Source: Thermodesulfobacteriota bacterium (GTDB taxonomy: Bacteria; Desulfobacterota; Thermodesulfobacteria; Thermodesulfobacteriales; Thermodesulfobacteriaceae). Taken from it: a DNA stretch of 5,596 nucleotides. Both the position numbers and the translations under genes were made by a program. The notes under the pieces were generated by a model, which had not been told where the DNA came from, ran no database searches, and worked only from the letters and a program-made list of their open reading frames with translations. The stretch spans positions 1 to 5,596 of the forward strand of contig QNAZ01000059.1 in assembly GCA_003641645.1 (NCBI GenBank), read 5' to 3'. Position 1 is the stretch's first letter. Every line of letters begins with the position of its first letter. Below, in pieces: positions 1 to 5,596 of the stretch.

Positions 1-27
1 AAATACGAGGGGATAGAAATAGATTGA
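1..27 (+). CDS. Possible C-terminal tail of an upstream protein (partial, 5' end outside window)
   Basis: Frame 1 reads eight sense codons (KYEGIEID) and then TGA at 25-27. The second forward frame stops within 16 bases. The third stays open to about base 59 but gives an unremarkable Asn/Phe-rich translation. The charged tail and the 58-nt distance to ilvB would suit the end of a same-strand gene, possibly in the same operon. Eight residues cannot identify a family, and an open stretch this short could be chance. The same bases also faintly resemble the end of a CRISPR repeat (see findings). Confidence 0.25.
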   Translation, partial: KYEGIEID

Positions 28-57
28 ATCCTTTTAATTCTCAATTTTTCTATTTTT
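21..57 (+). terminator. Weak hairpin plus T-run upstream of ilvB, possible terminator
   Basis: Bases 21-27 can pair with 41-47 (core ATTGA/TCAAT, one G-C pair and one G-T wobble), leaving a 13-nt loop. The T-rich stretch TTCTATTTTT follows at 48-57. This has the layout of an intrinsic terminator for a gene ending at the TGA at 25-27. The stem is very AT-rich and would be weak, especially at high temperature, so it may be only composition. No convincing promoter is visible between it and ilvB. Confidence 0.18.
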
Positions 58-71
58 AAAATTCTAAACAA

Positions 72-78
72 AGGAGGG
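72..78 (+). promoter_or_regulatory. Ribosome binding site that fixes the TTG start of ilvB
   Basis: AGGAGGG is a near-perfect Shine-Dalgarno sequence. It ends 7 nt before the TTG at 86 but 19 nt before the in-frame ATG at 98. The spacing therefore favours TTG as the initiation codon, adding four residues (MGKI) ahead of the second methionine. Confidence 0.8.
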
Positions 79-85
79 AAATAAG

Positions 86-1789
86 TTGGGGAAAATAATG
101 ACAGGGGCTCAAATGGTTATAGAAGCCCTCAAAAAAGAAAATGTAGAAGTTGTTTTTGGATATCCAGGAGGAGCTGTTATTGATATTTATGATGAACTAT
201 ATAAAACTCCAGAAATAAAGCATGTTCTTGTAAGACATGAACAAGGCGCAGCTCATGCCGCTGATGGATATGCCAGATCTACTGGTAAAGTAGGAGTTGC
301 TTTAGTTACTTCTGGTCCAGGCTCAACTAATACTATAACTGGAATTGCTACAGCTTATATGGATTCAATTCCTATAGTAGTATTTACTGGACAAGTTCCT
401 ACTAAACTCATTGGAAATGATGCTTTTCAAGAAGTTGATACTACTGGAATTACAAGACCTATTACTAAGCATAATTTTTTAGTAAAAAGAATTGAAGATT
501 TACCAAAAATTTTAAAAGCTGCTTTTTATATTGCCAGAACTGGTAGACCAGGACCTGTAGTGGTAGATCTTCCAAAAGATATTCAACAAGCTAAAGGCGA
601 ATTTGAGTATCCTGAAGAAATAACTTTAAGAAGTTATAATCCTGTTTATGAACCTCATATCAAACAAATAGAAAAAGCTTATTCTCTTCTTGAACAAGCA
701 GAAAGACCTGTTTTACTCTTAGGAGGAGGTGTAATTTCTTCTAATGCCTCTGAAGAAGCATATAAATTAGCTGAAACTTTAAACTTACCTGTTACTATGA
801 CTCTTATGGGATTAGGTTCCTTTCCAGGGGATCATAATCAGTCTCTTGGTATGCTTGGAATGCATGGCACTTATTATGCTAATATGGCAGTAGCTAATTG
901 TGATGTTTTATTAGCTATTGGTGCAAGATTTGATGACCGTGTAACAGGAAAATTAGATGCCTTTGCTCCAAGTGCAAAAATTATTCATATTGATATAGAT
1001 CCTACTTCAATTCAAAAAAATGTTAAAGTCCATGTTCCTATTGTAGCTGATTGTAAAAGGGCTTTGATTAAACTTTGGGAAATTATTAAAAATGCAGGAA
1101 AACCCAAAAAATATTGGAAAGAAAGATTTAAGGAATGGTGGGAACAAATTGATATTTGGAAAAAAAGATATCCTCTTTCTTATAAAAATGATCCTAATTA
1201 TATAAAACCTCAGTTTGTAATAGAAAAACTTTACGAATTAACTAAGGGTGAAATAATTATTGCTACAGAAGTAGGACAAAATCAAATGTGGACTGCTCAG
1301 TATTATAAATTTAAATACCCCCGCACCCTTATTACTTCTGGTGGTTTAGGAACTATGGGTTTTGGTTTCCCTGCTTCTATAGGAGCTAAAATGGGGAATC
1401 CTGATAAATTAGTTATAGACATTGCAGGTGACGGATCTATTCAAATGAATATTCAAGAATTGGCAACTGCTATGGAACAAAAGTTGCCTATTAAAATAAT
1501 TATTCTTAATAATGGATATTTGGGTATGGTGAGACAATGGCAGGAGTTATTTTATGGAAAAAGATATTCTCAAGTAAAATTTCATATATTACCTGATTTT
1601 GTTAAATTGGCAGATGCTTATGGAGCAATAGGAATAAGAATTACAAAACCTCAAGAAGTTGAACCTGCACTTAAAAAAGTATTAAGCCTGAATACTTTAG
1701 TTATATTAGATGTCCATATTGCTCCAGAAGAAGATGTATTTCCCATGGTTCCTGCAGGTAAAGCAACTACTGAGATGATTTTAGTATAA
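86..1789 (+). CDS. ilvB: Acetohydroxyacid (acetolactate) synthase, large catalytic subunit
   Basis: A 567-residue ThDP- and FAD-dependent enzyme. It condenses two pyruvates to 2-acetolactate, or pyruvate plus 2-oxobutyrate to 2-aceto-2-hydroxybutyrate, at the entry to Val/Leu/Ile synthesis in the cytoplasm. The N-terminal ThDP domain (about 6-170) carries the catalytic Glu52 in RHEQGAAHAADGYAR and the GQVP/DAFQE loop (105-115). The central FAD-type domain (about 195-330) includes the ARFDDRVTGK motif (280-289). The C-terminal ThDP domain (about 390-540) has the metal/ThDP motif GDGS (448-451) ending in NN (475-476). Trp485 in RQWQ matches the Trp that gives anabolic AHAS its preference for 2-oxobutyrate, which argues against a catabolic AlsS-type enzyme. 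Length is normal for the family. The start is TTG, chosen from the Shine-Dalgarno spacing. ilvN follows 15 nt downstream, confirming the assignment. No leader peptide or attenuator is visible in the 85 bases upstream. Confidence 0.97.
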   Translation: MGKIMTGAQMVIEALKKENVEVVFGYPGGAVIDIYDELYKTPEIKHVLVRHEQGAAHAADGYARSTGKVGVALVTSGPGSTNTITGIATAYMDSIPIVVFTGQVPTKLIGNDAFQEVDTTGITRPITKHNFLVKRIEDLPKILKAAFYIARTGRPGPVVVDLPKDIQQAKGEFEYPEEITLRSYNPVYEPHIKQIEKAYSLLEQAERPVLLLGGGVISSNASEEAYKLAETLNLPVTMTLMGLGSFPGDHNQSLGMLGMHGTYYANMAVANCDVLLAIGARFDDRVTGKLDAFAPSAKIIHIDIDPTSIQKNVKVHVPIVADCKRALIKLWEIIKNAGKPKKYWKERFKEWWEQIDIWKKRYPLSYKNDPNYIKPQFVIEKLYELTKGEIIIATEVGQNQMWTAQYYKFKYPRTLITSGGLGTMGFGFPASIGAKMGNPDKLVIDIAGDGSIQMNIQELATAMEQKLPIKIIILNNGYLGMVRQWQELFYGKRYSQVKFHILPDFVKLADAYGAIGIRITKPQEVEPALKKVLSLNTLVILDVHIAPEEDVFPMVPAGKATTEMILV

Positions 1790-1791
1790 TT

Positions 1792-1798
1792 AGGAGGT
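1792..1798 (+). promoter_or_regulatory. Ribosome binding site of ilvN
   Basis: AGGAGGT lies 6 nt before the ATG at 1805 and just after the ilvB stop (1787-1789). It allows strong independent initiation, or re-initiation, on a shared ilvBN message. Confidence 0.8.
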
Positions 1799-1804
1799 TA
1801 AAGA

Positions 1805-2302
1805 ATGGAAGAAAAAAGGCATACTCTTTCAGTCTTGGTAGAAAATACTCCTGGTGCTTTAGCAAGAATCGCAGGTCTTTTCAGTGGTAGAGGGTTTAAT
1901 ATTGATAGTTTGTGCGTTGCTGAAACTCTTGACCCTACCCTTTCTCATTTAACTTTGGTTACTCATGGAGATGAAATAATTATTGAGCAAATTATAAAAC
2001 AATTAAGAAGATTGATTGATGTGTATAAGGTTGTAAATGTTACAGAAGAAAAAGAATATGTAGAAAGAGAAATGGCTTTAGTAAAAGTAAAAGCTGAAAA
2101 AGAAAATAGAGAAGAAATTTTTAGAATTTGTGAAATTTTTAGATGTAAAATTGTAGATGTAAGTCCCAGAAGTTATATAATCGAAGTTACAGGAGATAAA
2201 GATAAATTACAAGCTGTAATAGAACTTTTAAGACCAATGGGAATTAAAGAAATTGCAAGAACTGGAATTATAGCAATGAAAAGAGAGAAAAAAACTTCAT
2301 AA
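1805..2302 (+). CDS. ilvN: Acetohydroxyacid synthase, small regulatory subunit
   Basis: A 165-residue regulatory subunit that activates the IlvB catalytic subunit and confers feedback inhibition by valine. An N-terminal ACT domain (about 6-80) contains VENTPGALARIAGLFSGRG, FNIDSL and the DPTLSHLTL segment. By alignment from memory with E. coli IlvH (N11, G14, N29), the valine-site residues are N14, G17 and N32. All are kept, so valine sensitivity is expected. The C-terminal domain (about 85-160) has the usual REMALVKV start, EIFRCKIVDVSP and the ARTGIIAM ending. Length matches the 160-170-residue bacterial IlvH/IlvN class. It lies 15 nt after ilvB with a strong ribosome binding site, so the two are surely co-transcribed. 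ilvC, often the next gene, is not present here; an unrelated gene follows after an 89-nt gap. Confidence 0.96.
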   Translation: MEEKRHTLSVLVENTPGALARIAGLFSGRGFNIDSLCVAETLDPTLSHLTLVTHGDEIIIEQIIKQLRRLIDVYKVVNVTEEKEYVEREMALVKVKAEKENREEIFRICEIFRCKIVDVSPRSYIIEVTGDKDKLQAVIELLRPMGIKEIARTGIIAMKREKKTS

Positions 2303-2312
2303 AATTTTTTCT
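2286..2312 (+). terminator. A/T-only inverted repeat spanning the ilvN stop, weak terminator candidate
   Basis: AGAAAAAA (2286-2293) is perfectly complementary to TTTTTTCT (2305-2312), giving an 8-bp stem around an 11-nt loop that includes the ilvN stop codon. The 3' arm is itself a six-T run, and further T-rich sequence follows. With a single G-C pair the hairpin is weak and may reflect base composition alone. It gains some support from lying at a probable transcription-unit boundary. Confidence 0.2.
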
Positions 2313-2322
2313 AATTTTCCTC

Positions 2323-2351
2323 TTGATTTTTTCTCTTTATCAAGTTATAAA
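2323..2351 (+). promoter_or_regulatory. Candidate sigma-70-type promoter for the transketolase-tat transcription unit
   Basis: TTGATT (2323-2328, four of six matches to TTGACA) and TATAAA (2346-2351, five of six matches to TATAAT) are separated by exactly 17 bp. Transcription would begin near 2358, giving a leader of about 34 nt before the transketolase start. In such AT-rich DNA chance matches are frequent. Support comes from the good spacing and from its position in the only sizeable intergenic gap between genes here. A 6-bp dyad, CTTGAT/ATCAAG (2322-2327 and 2339-2344), overlaps the -35 box and spacer. Confidence 0.4.
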
Positions 2352-2391
2352 TGTCTTTTACAATTTCTGGTAAATTAAGAAAGGAGTTCTT

Positions 2392-4338
2392 ATGATGAAA
2401 TTTGATATTAATAAAGATGACTTATCTAAAGATGAACTTCAATTTTTAGAACTTGCTTTTAAAAGATGTGCGAGAAGAATTATATTAGCTACTACCTTAG
2501 CAGGTAGTGGTCATCCAGGAGGTTCTCTTTCATCTTTAAGTATGCTTTTGGTATTATATGGTATTGCTAAAATAGATCCTCAAAATCCAAGATCTGAAGA
2601 TAGAGATAGAATAGTAATAAGTCAAGGGCATATTAGCCCAGGTGTATATAGTGTTCTTTGTGAATATGGTTTTTTTCCAGAAGAACCTTTTTTAATGGAA
2701 TTCAGACGTGCTGGTTCAGCTTTTGCTGGGCATGTAGAACAAGCAGTGCCTGGAGTAGAATGGAACACCGGTAACCTCGGACAAGGACTTTCAGCAGCCT
2801 GTGGAATGGCTAAAGCTATTAAATTAAAAGGACTTAATAATAAAGTCTTCTGCTTAATGGGAGATGGGGAACAACAAAAAGGACAAGTAATAGAAGCCAG
2901 ACGTTGGGCTGTAAAATTTGGACTTGATAATTTAATTGTTTTGATTGACTATAATAAACTTCAAATAGGTGGGAATATTTCAGAAGTAATGCCTCAAAAT
3001 ATTAAGGAAGAAATATTAGCAACTTCCTGGAATGTAATTGAAATAGATGGACATAATTACTCTGAGATATTTAAAGCTTTAAAAAAAGTTATAAAAAGGA
3101 AAGTTGAAAAGCCAAATAATCCTACTGCTATTTTAGCTCATACAACAATGGGAAAAGGAATTTCTTTTATGGAAAATGACCCAAAATGGCATGGAATGGC
3201 TCTCCCTGAAGATTTAGCAAAAAAAGCTTTAGAAGAGCTTGGTTTTGATCCTAAAGAACTTGAGATTTTAAAAGAAAAAAGAAAAATTTGGAAAGTTTCT
3301 TTTCCTCATCAACCTCATAATCCTATTTCTGTGGAAATAGAAATTCCAGAAATAACTATTTATTCTCCTGAAACAAAAATTGATTGTAGGAGTGCTTATG
3401 GAAATGCTTTATTAAAATTAGCAGAAAAAAATAATCTGCCAAACAAACCTCCTAAAATTTTAGGACTTACATGTGATTTAGAAAGCTCTGTAAAGATGGG
3501 CGCTTTCAAAAAACTTTCTCCTTCAGCATTTTTTGAATCAGGCATCCAAGAACACCATACAGCTACAATTGCTGGAGCTCTTTCAAAAGAAGGTTTTCTT
3601 GTGTTTTTCTCAACTTTTGGTGTTTTTGCTATAGATGAAGTTTATAACCAATTGAGACTCAATTCCCTTAATAAAACCGCTTTAAAAGTAGTTTCTACTC
3701 ATTTAGGAGCTGATGTAGGAGAAGATGGACCTACACATCATTGTATAGATTATTTGGGTATTTTATTTAATCTTCCAGATTTTGAAATCTATATACCTGC
3801 GGATCCAAATCAAACAGATCATATAATAAGATGTATTGCTAAAAGATCTGGAAATATTTTTGTAGGTATGGGGAGATCTAAAATTCCCATTATTACAAAG
3901 GAAAATGGTACACCTTATTTTGATGAAAATTATCAATTTATTCCTGGAAAGGCAGATTGGATAAGAATGGGAAACAAAGGTGTAATTATCACTTATGGAA
4001 CTATGTCTCATTATGCTCTTTCTGCGTGGGAAATTCTTAAAAGTAAAGGTATTGAAGTTGCTTTATTAAATATAGCTTCTATAAAACCTTTTCCAGAAAA
4101 AGATCTCTTAAAAGCTTCTGAATTTAAAAATATCTTAGTAGTAGAAGATCATTTGGTAGAAACTGGATTAGGAAGTAAAATAGCTTCATTTTTTGCTTTA
4201 AAAAATAAATCTGTAAAACTTAAGCTATTAGGTTTAAAAGGTCCTATGTCCTCAGGAAGTCCTAAGGAACTATTTAAATTAGCTGGATTAGATCCTGAGA
4301 ACATAGCTAAAAATATAGAAAATTTAATAAATGCATGA
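2392..4338 (+). CDS. tkt: Transketolase, full-length single-chain
   Basis: A 648-residue ThDP/Mg-dependent enzyme that transfers two-carbon ketol units between pentose, hexose and heptose phosphates (non-oxidative pentose phosphate pathway), supplying ribose-5-phosphate and erythrose-4-phosphate. The N-terminal ThDP domain (about 20-280) has SGHPGG with His41, SQGH with His80, His114, the metal motif GDGE (157-160) with Asn188, and His267. The pyrimidine-binding domain (about 328-500) has Arg333, catalytic Glu387 in GIQEHH, His437, and GEDGPTH with Asp445 and His449, then Arg495. The C-terminal domain follows (about 525-645). Spacing of His437, Asp445 and His449 is identical to E. coli H461/D469/H473, so the substrate-phosphate and sugar-binding residues are kept. 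This excludes DXS and the pyruvate dehydrogenase-type families. Motif wording is nearer to archaeal two-subunit transketolases, here fused through a proline-rich linker (about 300-328). AAGGAG (2381-2386) serves either of two consecutive ATGs (2392 or 2395); the first is given. The 3' end overlaps tatC by 8 nt. Confidence 0.93.
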   Translation: MMKFDINKDDLSKDELQFLELAFKRCARRIILATTLAGSGHPGGSLSSLSMLLVLYGIAKIDPQNPRSEDRDRIVISQGHISPGVYSVLCEYGFFPEEPFLMEFRRAGSAFAGHVEQAVPGVEWNTGNLGQGLSAACGMAKAIKLKGLNNKVFCLMGDGEQQKGQVIEARRWAVKFGLDNLIVLIDYNKLQIGGNISEVMPQNIKEEILATSWNVIEIDGHNYSEIFKALKKVIKRKVEKPNNPTAILAHTTMGKGISFMENDPKWHGMALPEDLAKKALEELGFDPKELEILKEKRKIWKVSFPHQPHNPISVEIEIPEITIYSPETKIDCRSAYGNALLKLAEKNNLPNKPPKILGLTCDLESSVKMGAFKKLSPSAFFESGIQEHHTATIAGALSKEGFLVFFSTFGVFAIDEVYNQLRLNSLNKTALKVVSTHLGADVGEDGPTHHCIDYLGILFNLPDFEIYIPADPNQTDHIIRCIAKRSGNIFVGMGRSKIPIITKENGTPYFDENYQFIPGKADWIRMGNKGVIITYGTMSHYALSAWEILKSKGIEVALLNIASIKPFPEKDLLKASEFKNILVVEDHLVETGLGSKIASFFALKNKSVKLKLLGLKGPMSSGSPKELFKLAGLDPENIAKNIENLINA

Positions 4339-5068
4339 ATTAATAGAAGGAGAAAAAAAACAAACTCTTATAGAACATTTTCTTGAATTAAGAAGTTGTT
4401 TAATTAAATCCTTTATAGGATGGATAGTTGGCACTATTATTTCTTATCTCTTAGCTAAACATATTATAAATTTTTTACTCCTTCCTCTTTATAAACTCAT
4501 TCCTTCTCAATTTACAGTATTTTTTAGAACTTTCCCAGAAGTATTTACTGCTTATATAAAATTATCTATAATTGTAGGTTTTATAATCTCAAGTCCTTAT
4601 ATCTTTTATCAAATTTGGCTCTTTATAGCTCCTGGACTTTATCCTCAGGAAAGAAAATGGGTAAAAAGTGCTCTTTTCTTAACATGTTTTTCTTTCTTGA
4701 TCGGAGATCTCTTAGCTTATTATATTTTTCTTCCGGCTATTCTTAAATTTTTATATTCTTTTGGAGAAAAGTTTCTTATTTTCAAACCATTTTTAAAAGA
4801 ATATATTTCTTTTGTTTTAAAAATCTTTATTATTTTCGGTATTCTTTTTCAAATTCCTTCTTTTTTATTTCTTCTTTCTAAATTGGATTTGGTCACTTCT
4901 ACTCAATTAAAAAATTTTAGACCTTATGCTATAATCTTGTCCTTTTTTATAGCTGCTATTTTAACCTCAGGAATTGATCCTTTAAATCAGCTCCTTTTAG
5001 CTATACCCTTGACACTTCTTTATGAAATAGGTATAATTTTGGTAAAATTGGGAGAATTTAAAGAATAG
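4331..5068 (+). CDS. tatC: Twin-arginine translocase subunit TatC
   Basis: A 245-residue, six-helix inner-membrane protein that recognises twin-arginine signal peptides and, with TatA-family proteins, exports folded and often cofactor-loaded proteins. Hydrophobic segments lie at about 24-48, 73-97, 111-136, 158-184, 195-213 and 219-238. Signature residues are present: the N-terminal HFLELR with Glu19 (E. coli E15, RR-peptide recognition), YQIWLFIAPGLYPQER with Phe98, Glu107 and Arg108 (E. coli F94/E103/R104), the TxPE..F segment (67-72), and Asp216 before the last helix (E. coli D211). The mid-membrane acidic residue of TM4 (E. coli E170) is Gln174 here. The start ATG lies inside the transketolase reading frame, 8 nt before the end of its stop codon. 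No Shine-Dalgarno sequence precedes it, suggesting translational coupling. The other nearby ATG (4335) is followed almost at once by a stop in its frame. tatA follows. Confidence 0.95.
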   Translation: MHELIEGEKKQTLIEHFLELRSCLIKSFIGWIVGTIISYLLAKHIINFLLLPLYKLIPSQFTVFFRTFPEVFTAYIKLSIIVGFIISSPYIFYQIWLFIAPGLYPQERKWVKSALFLTCFSFLIGDLLAYYIFLPAILKFLYSFGEKFLIFKPFLKEYISFVLKIFIIFGILFQIPSFLFLLSKLDLVTSTQLKNFRPYAIILSFFIAAILTSGIDPLNQLLLAIPLTLLYEIGIILVKLGEFKE

Positions 5069-5073
5069 GAGGT
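5067..5073 (+). promoter_or_regulatory. Ribosome binding site of tatA overlapping the tatC stop codon
   Basis: AGGAGGT shares its first two bases with the tatC TAG stop (5066-5068) and ends 4 nt before the ATG at 5078. This strong site probably lets tatA be translated more often than tatC, in line with the excess of TatA over TatC in known Tat systems. Confidence 0.75.
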
Positions 5074-5077
5074 TAAT

Positions 5078-5308
5078 ATGTTTCCTAATTTAGGTGGTCA
5101 GGAGTTATTTATTATTCTCTTCTTAGCATTGTTAATTTTCGGTGCTAAGAGATTACCTGAAGTTGGTGCAGGTTTAGGAAAAGGAATTCGTTCTTTCAAA
5201 GAAGCTATAAAAGGTGCTGATGTAAAAGAAGATCTTGAAAAATTAGAAAATAAAAAAATAGATACTGCTACTTCTTCTACAAAGGAAATTTCATCTAAAA
5301 AAGTATAA
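5078..5308 (+). CDS. tatA: Twin-arginine translocase subunit TatA (TatA/E family)
   Basis: A 76-residue single-pass membrane protein, the pore or patch-forming partner of TatC. A short membrane helix (about 9-20) preceded by polar Gln8/Glu9 leads to the Phe21-Gly22 hinge, then the signature AKRLPEVGAGLGKG and an amphipathic helix reaching about residue 45 with the conserved Phe40. A short Lys/Glu/Ser/Thr-rich cytoplasmic tail ends the protein. FGAKRLPE is the TatA/E form; the FGP/LGPxRLP form usual in TatB is absent, and the tail is far shorter than that of proteobacterial TatB. Length is typical of TatA. The gene lies 9 nt after tatC with its own strong ribosome binding site. No tatB is seen within the window, so this may be a TatAC-only system with a bifunctional TatA, or tatB may lie elsewhere. 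Confidence 0.93.
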   Translation: MFPNLGGQELFIILFLALLIFGAKRLPEVGAGLGKGIRSFKEAIKGADVKEDLEKLENKKIDTATSSTKEISSKKV

Positions 5309-5315
5309 TTTTTAC

Positions 5316-5596
5316 GTGCAAGCTTTTATCCTTTCAGCAGGTAAAGGAACTCGTCTTTTACCATATACTAAAATCTTACCTAAACCTCTTTTTCCAATTT
5401 TAGGAAAACCTATAATTGAGATTATTTTAGATCAATTAAAAAAATTAGGAATAACTTCTATAGGAATAAATGTTTTTCATTTAAAAGAAAAACTTCTAAA
5501 TTTTTTAAAATCTTATCAAAATAGAAATCCTCAATTAGAAATTCAAATTTTTGAAGAGCAGGAACTCCTTGGAACAGGAGGTGCTATATTAAATGC
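5316..5596 (+). CDS. Sugar-phosphate nucleotidyltransferase (partial, 3' end outside window)
   Basis: The first 93 codons of an NTP_transferase-family protein, the group that makes activated sugars (NDP-glucose, GDP-mannose, UDP-MurNAc and similar) from NTP and sugar-1-phosphate. The nucleotide-binding loop is plain: residues 3-18 read AFILSAGKGTRLLPYT, the GxGTR form with Arg13. It is followed by LPKPLFPILGKPIIE with the conserved Lys23 and the INVFHL strand (51-56). LLGTGGAILN (84-93) matches the LGTxGA substrate loop. The wording is closest to mannose-1-phosphate guanylyltransferase or MurNAc-phosphate uridylyltransferase-like members, but the substrate cannot be set from the N-terminus. 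The start is GTG at 5316, which gives the family's usual MxAFIL beginning; this frame has no ATG between its last upstream stop (5259) and that point. There is no clear ribosome binding site, and the gene begins 7 nt after tatA, so coupling to tatA translation is likely. Confidence 0.88.
   Translation, partial: MQAFILSAGKGTRLLPYTKILPKPLFPILGKPIIEIILDQLKKLGITSIGINVFHLKEKLLNFLKSYQNRNPQLEIQIFEEQELLGTGGAILN

Noticed and set aside
34..62. Possible ilvB promoter (TTAATT, 17 bp, TAAAAT)
   Set aside because: The -10 box matches five of six, but the -35 box matches only three of six. Transcription would start at about 69, right against the ribosome binding site. This is most likely AT-rich noise.
86..1789. 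Catabolic acetolactate synthase (AlsS) or another ThDP decarboxylase
   Set aside because: RFDDRVTGK, the RQWQ Trp485 and a directly following regulatory subunit gene identify the anabolic FAD-containing enzyme.
1250..1984. GAAATAATTATTG occurring in both ilvB (near 1250) and ilvN (near 1973)
   Set aside because: Both copies are in coding sequence and encode Glu-Ile-Ile-Ile stretches. In DNA this AT-rich it is chance plus codon bias, with no repeat structure around it.
3763..4011. Minus-strand open frame of 82 codons
   Set aside because: It lies wholly inside the transketolase reading frame, across conserved catalytic-domain sequence. Its translation is Ile/Ser/Arg-rich with no recognisable motif, so it is an antisense shadow.
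2392..4338. 1-deoxy-D-xylulose-5-phosphate synthase or dihydroxyacetone synthase instead of transketolase
   Set aside because: GEDGPTH with the E. coli-type spacing to His437, plus Arg333, Arg495, His41 and His267, matches transketolase. The domain text does not match DXS, and there is no sign of the longer methylotroph dihydroxyacetone synthase.
4344..4351. AGAAGGAG as a ribosome binding site for a later tatC start
   Set aside because: It lies after the ATG and encodes residues of the TatC N-terminus. No ATG, GTG or TTG follows in frame at usable spacing, before the conserved HFLELR motif.

Overview
The window is a compact, strongly AT-rich stretch with about 95% coding density, and every gene is on the + strand. 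Five complete genes and one 3'-truncated gene are clear: ilvB, ilvN, a full-length transketolase, tatC, tatA and a sugar-nucleotidyltransferase. A nine-codon reading frame at the left edge may be the end of an upstream gene. AGA-dominated arginine codons, many Lys/Glu/Ile residues and strong Shine-Dalgarno sequences suggest an anaerobic, probably thermophilic bacterium. The Thermodesulfobacteria-type lineages are my best guess, but this is inference from composition and protein style, not a database match.

Bases 1-85 hold the possible upstream gene tail, a weak hairpin with a T-run, and the ribosome binding site that sets a TTG start for ilvB. Bases 86-2302 encode the catalytic and regulatory subunits of acetohydroxyacid synthase, the first common enzyme of branched-chain amino acid synthesis. 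Bases 2303-2391 are the only sizeable gap after ilvB begins. They carry a good candidate sigma-70 promoter overlapping a short dyad, so transketolase probably starts a new transcription unit.

Bases 2392-5596 look like one co-transcribed run. Transketolase overlaps tatC by 8 nt, tatC is followed 9 nt later by tatA, and a nucleotidyltransferase with a GTG start begins 7 nt after tatA and runs off the window. The run is functionally mixed: pentose phosphate metabolism, export of folded proteins, and activated-sugar synthesis.

IlvB and IlvN form one holoenzyme, and TatA and TatC form one translocon. IlvB and transketolase are both thiamine-diphosphate enzymes, but nothing in the sequence shows that they are functionally linked. 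I found no undescribed system. The points most worth a second look are the transketolase with archaeal-like sequence style, the tatC-tatA pair without a visible tatB, and the start and transcription-boundary signals.
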